This document shows positions 19,486-27,132 of a stretch of 27,132 nucleotides of DNA, piece by piece. The position numbers were made by a program, and so were the translations under genes. The notes under the pieces are model-generated. The model was given only the letters and a program-made list of their open reading frames with translations. It had not been told where the DNA came from and did not search any database. Position 1 is the first letter of the stretch; each line of letters begins with the position of its first letter. Where the stretch lies: positions 1,284,329-1,311,460 of the forward strand of contig NMRA01000046.1 in NCBI GenBank assembly GCA_002633005.1, written 5' to 3'. This DNA is from Phoronis australis (Eukaryota > Phoronida > Phoronidae).

Positions 19486-20258
19486 TTAAAAGTTTAAAAA
19501 CTTTTCATTTAGGGTAAACGAAACGTAACTTCTTTCCGTAACATACTGTGACACGATTTTAACACCCAGAAATGTCCTGTTGTAAACTCCTGGCATGTGG
19601 GGTTGTAGAAAGTTATTGTACGATTCGAGCTGAAAAGATATCGGTGGGTCGGTGGTTATAAAGGATTATATGCGTAATTGTAGGGTTTGTTGACTGACTT
19701 TGACGAGAAATTGCTGATTGTATATAACCTTACTACAACAATCTTGTTTGCTGTACCATAACAAAAAATAAAATGAAAGGAATGGAATTAATCTCCACCA
19801 AAACTCAATTGAGCACGCAGCCGGAAACTCTCAATGCAAACTCTTGCGACTAGTCTCGGGGTCGCAAGCTCTATTACACAGATCACGTGACACAGGTAAC
19901 ACGGGTTACGCGCGGGAATTGGCTTTCCAGGGCTAGAATTCTGTGCCAAAAATTATATTAATCACGATCTGTTTAAAAGGAATCTTTACCAGGTTTTGCG
20001 TTCCACACCTCGTTAGCATAGATTACAATTATTGAGCTGTTGGTGACCGAACTGAGAGTTCGTTTTTACTTACTCCATCTCGTTGGATGCTCACAAGCTT
20101 ATAACGACAATAATATACAAGTATTTGCGTCAACTTTCACATTGTGTTTTACAAATAAGTTATTTAGACGCAAAAGATGTGGATCATAATTTTTCCAGCA
20201 AAACTTAACTATTAATCTACGAAGGACATAAAGTGTAAATTCTTGTCTCGTTTAACAG

Positions 20259-20381
20259 CAAAGACGAGCGTCGCCTGCTCAGAAGGTGGTACGAAATGCA
20301 ATTCAAATTCGGTGTGTGAGCTAAGTAAGAGAACATGTCAATGTGTTAGAGGATACCAGCTGGTCAACAACGAATGTATAG
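20259..20381 (+). CDS. Internal exon: EB module (best match to the family)
   Basis: The acceptor is TTTAACAG (AG at 20257-20258) and a GTACGT donor starts at 20382. The exon is 123 bp, phase 1-1. It encodes ACSEGGTKCNSNSVC, then CQCVRGYQLVNNEC, with spacing C-x6-C-x5-C-x6-C-x1-C-x10-C. The Gly-Gly before cysteine 2, the C-x1-C pair and the Gly-Tyr after cysteine 5 are EB/EGF-module hallmarks, so this exon anchors the assignment for the whole series. It matches the decayed module at 1-99 best. EB modules are extracellular and disulfide-bonded. The full protein type cannot be told from these modules alone. Confidence 0.86.
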
Positions 20382-20497
20382 GTACGTAAGGTTAAACTAC
20401 TCATCGTTGTAAAAAGGATTAAGTTGTTCCTTACTCAGATGCTAAAGAATTTCAAGGTTGCGCTTTTCATTTTTTTGTTGAAACCATGTTCAACTTA

Positions 20498-20623
20498 AAA
20501 ATGACAGTTAATCTGCGGATAAGGAGATCAAGCATTAACAAAATGACAGTCAGTCTGTGAATAAGGAGATCAAGCAATAACAAAAGGACAGTCAATCTCT
20601 GGATAAGGAGATCAAGCAATAAC
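20498..20623. repeat. Three-unit 42-bp minisatellite
   Basis: Units begin at 20498, 20540 and 20582, each with GATAAGGAGATCAAGCA or a near copy. The period is a multiple of three, so the minus strand stays open as a repeated Leu-rich 14-residue motif. I take that as a by-product, since no gene structure surrounds it. Confidence 0.85.
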
Positions 20624-22633
20624 AAAATGTCTGTTGCGTTTTGAAGCCCTGACATCATTTCCAATTTAATTGAGTAGAAGTTTGTGATCAGTTTGTAACA
20701 GTAAGAAGTATAAATGAAAGGTTGCCCTTTGATGGAAGGCATGTTTATATCCACTGTAACTTAACGTTATGTAGGAGTGTTCGACGGTGTATTTAGCCGA
20801 ATACCTATTGACGTATAAATTTCAAGTCAGTAAACAAAGTGCAAAAAAACATGAAATTCAATTCTGAATGTAATACCAACCTGTCGTGAATCAGGTTACA
20901 AAACCATGAGCTTTGATTAAAGTTTAGTAAAAAAGTAGGATACATTCACAGCAGAACAACGGTATCAATAACATGTACACATTTTGTTTCATATAAGACG
21001 TGTCTAAGATGAAATATCAAACAACGCTGATGCAGTTTTCGTAACTATCATTTCGTTCTCTTTTTCATAAAACGCATAGAAGTCGTATTTTTCGATTCTT
21101 TGATGCAAAAGTGGAACACTTGAAAAACAATTCCTAAAGTGTTTTGGAAACAATACCTAAATCATAGTACTTGAAAGTATCATTCGAATCTCTTCGGCCA
21201 TTTCTGAGATATGACGTTCCAAATTTAGTGTTTTAAAACCTTCCTGCAATGAATATTTGCACTTTTTACGCTTGAGACATTGCATAATCATTTTGTAACA
21301 TCAATCTAAATAAAGTAACGCTTATTTTTAGGAATATTTCAAAAATGTTGAATTTGAAAAAAAACAATGAATTTTTCCGCCACGTGATGTTCTCAGTGGA
21401 AGACGTTGATCAGTTGACAGCATGGCTACAATGGCAGATAATGGTGATTCTGTAAACTACGGAGACTGAGAGGCGAGTTTCTCGAGTATTATGAAGAGAG
21501 ATATTCAGATGGAGTGAACGCGACACTCAGGCCATAAATGAAACGGATAATGAGAATTCGCCATATCGGCAGAGTGAAGTCCTGATTTAAGAGCTGATAT
21601 TTCTGAGTGATAGCTATAGCTTTACGTCTAATCGCAATTTAAATTTTCTATCCACTTCAGTCTCGACTATTATGTACATGTAAATATCTCGAACTGTAAA
21701 TATATAACCGAAGGTTTTACCCTGACTGTCAAAGCCCAGTCGTGAATAGATTCCATTTTGATTTCATTTCGGCGAATGCCGAGCGCGTTTGTTAGGAACG
21801 ATCAAAATAATTATTGTGACATTGACTTTATTTTATCGCTGGAAAATGATGCTCATTCCTGTCTTGTCTATTCCAAAATTATGAAAGCTTCGTACAGTTG
21901 CGATTCGTCCAGTGTCCTACTCCAGCCTTTGTGCCGGCTGCAGTCGTGATTTCAAACTGTTCAACTTTTTATTCTTTTTTGTACTATAGGGTATTCACGT
22001 ATATGTAAATAGCTTATATTACCACAAAATATTTAACAAGATCAGACTGACGAGAACTTTCTCAAGTTGCTGGAATCACATTCGTGATCTCGGTAACAAT
22101 TTGATGCTGAGGTTGATACTCAGTATGTGTCTGAAATCACGTTCCCAGCACACAATATCCTTCGAAGTACGATTCGCCAAATGGTCTGAGTGCAGCGTGG
22201 CCCTGAGCTGATCATTTGCTCCACCGTGTACTGCCATACTTGCAAGAACCTCTGTCATTTCTGGGCGATAAGAGGGTCTTTTAGAAGTAAAAACTATAAA
22301 ATGTTTCTGTCTGATTGCTATTATTGCGTCCTTTTCATAATACTCGTCTCTGGCAGAGCACTTCGGCTTACGGCTGGTGTAGAACAACTTACTGGAAGAA
22401 ATTAGACTTCCACTGAAAGCGTCACGCGAAATTTATTTTTTAAAAAATTTTTGCGTTTATTTCCTGACTACAATTGCACAGGCTAGAGAAGAAATACTTA
22501 AAATATGTTTGGTAACAAAATTCAAATATGGTGGGAAGGGAATAATAGAGTGCGCAAACTTATGTCGTAATATCCGACATTTAACATTTTTATCTGTGTA
22601 TTTTACCATTCTTTGAATTTATTTTCTTTTCAG
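20624..22633. other. Intron sequence, mostly unassigned
   Basis: Apart from the possible relic at 21422 and a 103-codon minus-strand frame at 22076-22387 (protein-like, no domain recognised), nothing was identified. It ends in the acceptor TTTTCTTTTCAG at 22622-22633. Confidence 0.4.
21422..21537 (+). pseudogene. Possible frameshifted short coding relic
   Basis: ATG at 21422 opens MATMADNGDSVNYGD before a TGA. In another frame the sequence continues LRGEFLEYYEERYSDGVNAT to TAA near 21537. The two read like one acidic N-terminal protein segment with a small deletion between them. The family is not recognised and the segment is short, so chance is possible. Confidence 0.25.
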
Positions 22634-22759
22634 CCTTCTCTGAAATAAAGTGTGGAGATGGGAAGGGCACGAACTGTGATCACTTACGATTCTCATATTG
22701 TCGGTACGGACAGTGTACATGTAGAAATCGAGATCTGGTATATGCCGACGAATGCACAA
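22634..22759 (+). CDS. Internal exon: EB/EGF-like six-cysteine module
   Basis: A strong polypyrimidine tract and CAG acceptor (AG at 22632-22633) precede the exon, and a GTAAGA donor starts at 22760. It is 126 bp, phase 1-1. The spacing is C-x7-C-x7-C-x4-C-x1-C-x10-C with CGDGKGTNC and QCTCRNRDL. The C-x4-C-x1-C block is shared with the exon at 10376. This is the last module found. No further exon was recognised in the following 4.3 kb, so the next one lies outside the window or is too short or atypical to see. Confidence 0.83.
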
Positions 22760-25530
22760 GTAAGAATGCTGTCAAAAGTTGTTTCACATGCGAGTGACAT
22801 AGATAGTCATCTTCTATATGTACATGTTTGCCTGAAGCTCGGGGCAATTCAAGTTTCTTGGCCAACAATGGTGCAGTGAGAGGCAGGACCGGATTCGTCG
22901 TCAAATCCCCCAAAATATGGAATAAAAATTAGCTTGGGAAGGTTCTCTTTGTTAATGAGGTGGGTAAATAAACTCAGTTTACTACACATTTTATCACGCT
23001 AAGTTTCGACCGGGAAAATATCGTCTGCTAAAGTAGGTTACCACTGGTAACTGAGTACAATGCTCAAGTCAAAGGATCCCCACGACACGATACCCGCATT
23101 CAAACTGGAGATCGGTGATTTACAAGTGAGAGAACACGAGATAAAAATTTCACTGAATTAAAATATCGTTTTTATGGAAGTTATGAATCTTATTTTTCAT
23201 AGCGTATAAATATCGGTACAATGCCCTTTGCTGAACATGCGATTGATGCGCGTGCTCATTTAAAGGAGAATGCCACCCGTTTAATTAGTCTTTTTTACCG
23301 TCTGGTCTATATCCACATCGCCTCTTACACGGTCGACCTCACCTTGCCGAGAGGTGTCGCGTTCACCTGTGAGGAAGGTGAGAAACGACGCAGCGACGTC
23401 AGTGGTTCGTCTGGAGAGTGAATGTCGCTATATTGCGGTGCATCGTTCCCGCTTGTCGGAAAGATGAAACTGCCAAGAAAGCGAGTATATCGTTTTTTTT
23501 TTGATTTTCTCGAGAGCCCGAAATGCTTAGAAAAGTGGCTCGCGGGATTGAAGAGTGAAAGATACGCTGTTAATAGCAAATGTGAGGCCGTGAAACATCT
23601 CCGTGACTGTGCCGGCATTTCGTCGTCAGTGATTTCTCTGACGCATTCAGACTTCCCAAAGACTTATCCATACATTCCGTTGCCTGTGCATGTTCATGGC
23701 GCCTCTCTAGTATTTCTTGATCAGTGTATTCCGGTTCGAACTGATAGCATGTGAAACCTAACGATCCGACCCGTAAAGTCTTCGTCGGATGAGCTCTTTA
23801 CTAAGTCGGGATTGGCGCCGGGCGACTGCGTTGCCATGTAGACGTTTATTATTCTGCGTTCTGCTTCAAAATAAATTATTCTCATCCAAACCAATGCTTA
23901 TATAAAACTGAAACAAAATCTGTCTTATTAGATACAAATTGTAATGCTTTTGCAGTATTCGTGAGTGCAAATGTTGAGAAGCCAGCAACGAATAAACCAC
24001 TGCATTACCGGCTTTTGATGCCGGCTATGAAGGTAATTGACCGGGCACCGAGACCATGTAAGCGCTTGCTGACAGAAAGTTGTTCTGAAACAATTACTAG
24101 ATTTTATTTGCTATGGTCACATGTTAGGGGAATCTTTATTTAGAAATACAAATACATTATTCAAATCATTGTTACTGTACAACCTTTGCCCTGACGGTCT
24201 TTGGAAGGGGAACCCGAATTCGCGGCCCCCGACAATAAGAAGATTTTCAGTTTCGTGGTTAAGTCACCAACATAATTACGTGCACATGCTTTGGCTCACT
24301 GTTAGTCTTTTCGTGACTGGAGGTTTAATTTTCAACTCAAGCTGGTTTTATATTTGTGCCAGTCCCGGCGGTCGCGACGGGCCTGATCGGATTCCGAGCC
24401 ACTGGCCGGGATAACAAGCGTTTTGTGTGTTTAGAACTAAAAAATCACAAGTATGAACTACAGAGATCTAGGTTCTCCTGTCTGTATATCACGGAAGAAT
24501 ACTTCAAATTTATCTCCGAACAGACCCCAAACTCCTGCTACAGACCTTGGTAAATTGGCATGGCTAACTTTGTACGTTACGGTGTGTCCAAATACATTGT
24601 ACCAGTAAATCCGTAACAGCGAAGTAAAACAATACGTTTTTATAAGAACTCGGTGTATTTTTAAGGGTTTTACATCTAAGTTTGATGATTTTTGGTGTTA
24701 AACGATGAATTCAAGCGATAAGCCGACACCACTAACCCGTGCTGTGAACTGGTGAACAGTCTGCGTGTGAAACCAATTACGTCATCGGATATTTTTAACA
24801 CCTCCGTCTGCCGTCAAGTGTCAGGTAACGCAACCGAACGTGCCGTTATCGAGTAGAACTACTCTATCTAAATTGATACAAAATAGGTTGTTTTTTCTAA
24901 GCAATTAAGAATACAAGATGAATGAATTGGTAAAAATTTCAGAAGAAAAATGCACCATTGATGCACCAAAATGACCTGAAATTTTAGAATTCAAATTCAA
25001 TCGCATTTTCTAAACAGATATGTAGATTTTAAATGTCTAGCTCAAAATCGTAGTTTGCACTCAATGTCATTTGACCCATGTTTCTGATTGATTGACCCTA
25101 GTGCTCAGTAAAGTGGGGTTTTTGATTGGCATGTAGGTTACACCAGTGTGCTGAAAATGAAGAGAATTCCTTGAAAAATGTAATAGAATTAACATTTTGA
25201 GCATTAGATGACCTTTGCACTAATTGATCCTATCCGGTGAATTATAAGCGTCTTTAGTAGAATTATTGAAAAGTGTGTTGAAGGCTGAGACTCACAAGTG
25301 TTGACACATCAGAATACTTGGATGGAAAAAACCAGTAATAATGACGGGGATGTTCTTCACTGGGAACTTATTCTTCACATTAATAATGGACTGCCATTTG
25401 CGCATGTCTGCATTTCAGTAGTTTTGCTCGACATTTCATGTTGTCGAGTCGAGTGATACTACCTACCTCACAATTCATGACTGCTAACTTCGTTGTTAAC
25501 GTTATAGCTTAAAAATTGCAGTTAAACCAG
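22760..25530. other. Intron or downstream sequence, no recognised exon
   Basis: The most notable content is a 178-codon + frame from 23221 to 23754 broken only by TGA at 23419-23421. It has no recognised domain. A segment with VYRFFFDF and CLEKWLAGLKSE faintly recalls the middle of a THAP domain but lacks its C2CH ligands. Elsewhere the frames are short. No module-like cysteine pattern with splice sites was seen. Confidence 0.4.
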
Positions 25531-25891
25531 TGTGTAGCCACGTCTGGCTACAGGGATGAGTTGAAAATATATTGAACTGGAGAAGCCGTTTGCATAACAC
25601 ACTTTATTCGGTGCAGCATTGGCAAACGATAGAGTTACAAGCGATGAAAAAGTGTCCGAACAAGCGTCGAATGATAAACCAAAGAAGCGTTGAAAAAGTG
25701 AAAACGAAAAAGGCGTTGAAAAGTGAAACCTGTCATGCCGGTTATGGCATGTAATGTTGTAATAAGAACACAATGATTGACTGACAAAGGCATACGATGT
25801 ATATTATTGAAATTCCGGCAAGGGGTACATCAAAAGATGGATCGGGCAGTAAACCGTAAGTAGCTATAAAATGTGGAGCGATATCATCACA
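25531..25891 (-). mobile_element. 3' LTR of a Ty3/Gypsy element
   Basis: On the minus strand it begins TGTGATGATATC right after the polypurine tract and ends GGCTACACA, giving TGT...ACA ends and about 361 bp. AATAAA on the minus strand (TTATT-containing 25603-25608) fits the polyadenylation signal. A 16-bp TTTCACTTTTCAACGC-like motif is repeated twice inside. The 5' LTR is outside the window, so the end at 25531 cannot be checked against a target duplication. Confidence 0.65.
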
Positions 25892-25905
25892 TCCCCCTTT
25901 TACCA
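25892..25905 (-). other. Polypurine tract of the Gypsy element
   Basis: The minus strand reads GGTAAAAGGGGGA immediately before the LTR TG. This is the usual primer site for plus-strand synthesis. It lies about 135 bp downstream of the integrase stop. Confidence 0.65.
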
Positions 25906-26020
25906 AGAAAGGAAATCCTAAGACAATTACAATCAAATAAGAAAAATGCGATGTATAAAACACTAGGCTAGTTCAGGTGGACTACTGAACAGCCACAGCA
26001 TGGTAGGGGGGTTATTCTGC

Positions 26021-26021
26021 N
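26021..26021. other. Ambiguous base (N)
   Basis: A single N between the integrase stop and the LTR. It marks an unresolved base in the assembly and affects no coding feature. Confidence 0.95.
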
Positions 26022-26040
26022 TGAATAAATGCTCATAACA

Positions 26041-27132
26041 CTACAAGTCCATCTTTGGTGGTCGTTTCACAATCCTGCCACTACGAGTATGGTGTTGCGA
26101 GTAAGTGGGCAAGGTTGGGGTTTCGCGTACAGGTGGTTCTGCAAATGTCACGTGTTTGGTCTGAGCAGCCTTCGAAACATCTGGAGCCGTTGATACACTT
26201 GGTGTTATGGGGATGTCTCGTATGTGTTGACGGTTTCTTCGGAACACGTGTCCATTTACATTTCTTAGCAGGAAGGAACGAGGACCATCTGCCTGGGATA
26301 CTACTATAGCTGGATCCCAGCTTCCAGACACGGGGTGTTGTACTCTAACTTTCTGACCAGGGTACAGAGGTGGTAATTCCTCTTTGAGTGAGTGTCGGTC
26401 AAAATATTTCTTCTGGTTCTCTTGTCGTTTCTGGAGAGCACCATATACTTGGTCCTTGTTTTGGTAATCATTTGCGATTTTCGTAGCAAGCGGAGACTGG
26501 ATTCGTCTACCCATTAGTAGCTGTGCTGGACTTGGCAAGTCATTTGAGATTGGAGTGCAACGCCAATGCAACAATGCGATTTCAGGTGTGGTGCCAGACT
26601 GCTTGGCCTTCTTTACAGTCTTCACCTGGCGCTCGATGAAACCATTTCCCTGTGGTCTCCGAGGTGAGGTGGTCTCGTGGTTGAATCCCCACTCCATAGC
26701 AAATTCACGATAGGCAGCGCTGGAGAAGTGTGGCCCATTGTCACTTACAACTTTGGACGGTATACCGAGCTCCGCGAAGACTTGGCTTGTGATGTTTACA
26801 ACAACGCTGCTTGGTGAAGGAGTAGGTAGCTGTCGTACTACAGGATACTTAGAGTAGTAGTCGACTATGATCAGCCACTGGGACTCGTGGAGCTCATACA
26901 GGTCGGTACCTACAACATCCCATGGCTTTGTTGGAATGTCATGTTGCAGTAGTGGCTCCGACATCTGGGATGGTTGATGGTGCTGGCATATGCTGCACGA
27001 CTTGGTGAACCGGTCGATATCTTTGTTTATGTTTACCCAGTACACTGTGTCCTTTACGAGTAGTTTAGTTTTCTCCTGTCCCAGGTGGGCAGTGTGAAGT
27101 TGTTTCAGGATATCGTCTTGCAGGGTCTGAGG
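26041..27132 (-). CDS. Ty3/Gypsy polyprotein, integrase C-terminal part (open at window edge)
   Basis: The minus-strand frame enters from beyond 27132 and runs 363 codons without a stop to a stop at 26041. Numbering visible residues from the edge, a zinc-binding HHCC domain has H13, H16, C46 and C49 (LHTAHLG, CSIC). The catalytic core has D77 (VGTDLY), D131 (SDNG) and E167 (GFIERQ), with exactly 35 residues between the last two: D,D-35-E. A basic tail with GSWDPAIVV follows, and there is no chromodomain. Integrase inserts retroelement DNA into chromosomes. Protease, RT and RNase H should lie beyond the edge. All catalytic residues are intact, so this is the youngest-looking element here. Confidence 0.9.
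   Translation of the reverse strand, partial: PQTLQDDILKQLHTAHLGQEKTKLLVKDTVYWVNINKDIDRFTKSCSICQHHQPSQMSEPLLQHDIPTKPWDVVGTDLYELHESQWLIIVDYYSKYPVVRQLPTPSPSSVVVNITSQVFAELGIPSKVVSDNGPHFSSAAYREFAMEWGFNHETTSPRRPQGNGFIERQVKTVKKAKQSGTTPEIALLHWRCTPISNDLPSPAQLLMGRRIQSPLATKIANDYQNKDQVYGALQKRQENQKKYFDRHSLKEELPPLYPGQKVRVQHPVSGSWDPAIVVSQADGPRSFLLRNVNGHVFRRNRQHIRDIPITPSVSTAPDVSKAAQTKHVTFAEPPVRETPTLPTYSQHHTRSGRIVKRPPKMDL

Larger units (their letters stand above)
18321..20258. other. Intron sequence with simple repeats and a fold-back
   Basis: Holds a CA-rich microsatellite (19342-19379) and the inverted-repeat cluster at 19415-19485. No gene or transposon motif was recognised. Confidence 0.45.

Noticed and set aside
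20467-20754. Leucine-rich minus-strand protein with 14-residue repeats
   Set aside because: It is explained by the 42-bp minisatellite, whose period is a multiple of three.
23422-23620. Second THAP domain
   Set aside because: There is only a faint middle-segment resemblance. The C2 and CH ligand pairs are not present.

Overview
This is a stretch of an animal nuclear genome. It holds small symmetric exons with GT-AG borders in very large introns, and about half of the recognisable sequence is decayed retroelements from several superfamilies (LINE, Penelope, Ty3/Gypsy). There is also a tRNA-like short repeat, satellite-like tandem DNA and microsatellites. Nothing looks bacterial or organellar. 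The mix of EB-like cysteine modules, Penelope elements, an I-superfamily LINE with RNase H and metavirid elements fits a marine invertebrate, either a lophotrochozoan or an invertebrate deuterostome. I cannot name the species.

Host gene. One gene runs on the + strand and is open at both ends. Five clean exons (2688-2825, 10376-10495, 16383-16523, 20259-20381, 22634-22759) each encode a 40-47 residue module with six cysteines. All five are phase 1-1, so modules can be added or lost without changing the frame. Positions 1-99 look like a frameshifted relic of a sixth module. The introns are 7.6, 5.9, 3.7 and 2.3 kb. The product is probably a secreted or surface protein built of EB/EGF-like repeats. 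No start, signal peptide, membrane segment or stop is in view.

Layout. 1-2.6 kb: decayed module, minisatellite, and a LINE 3' fragment (- strand) interrupted by a Penelope-like 3' fragment that carries a hammerhead-ribozyme-like motif. 2.7-4.4 kb: first intact exon, then a LINE endonuclease/RT relic (- strand). 5.2-9.3 kb: a nearly full-length but broken I-superfamily LINE (+ strand). 9.4-9.8 kb: a Gypsy RT relic (- strand). 10.4 kb: second exon. 11.4-11.9 kb: a dispersed repeat and a tRNA-like segment. 12.6-13.8 kb: a tandem array of ~148 bp units, most carrying a CTCF-like palindrome. 14.4 kb: a THAP zinc-finger relic. 16.4 kb: third exon. 17.6-18.3 kb: a second copy of the dispersed repeat, split by a 501 bp solo LTR. 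20.3 and 22.6 kb: fourth and fifth exons. 25.5-27.1 kb: the 3' end of a Ty3/Gypsy element (integrase, polypurine tract, LTR) on the - strand, cut by the window edge.

Only the exon series looks like a working host gene. The Gypsy integrase is open over its whole visible length and is the only young-looking mobile element. The other elements are relics, and two nested insertions give a relative order: Penelope entered after its LINE, and the LTR element entered after its host repeat.
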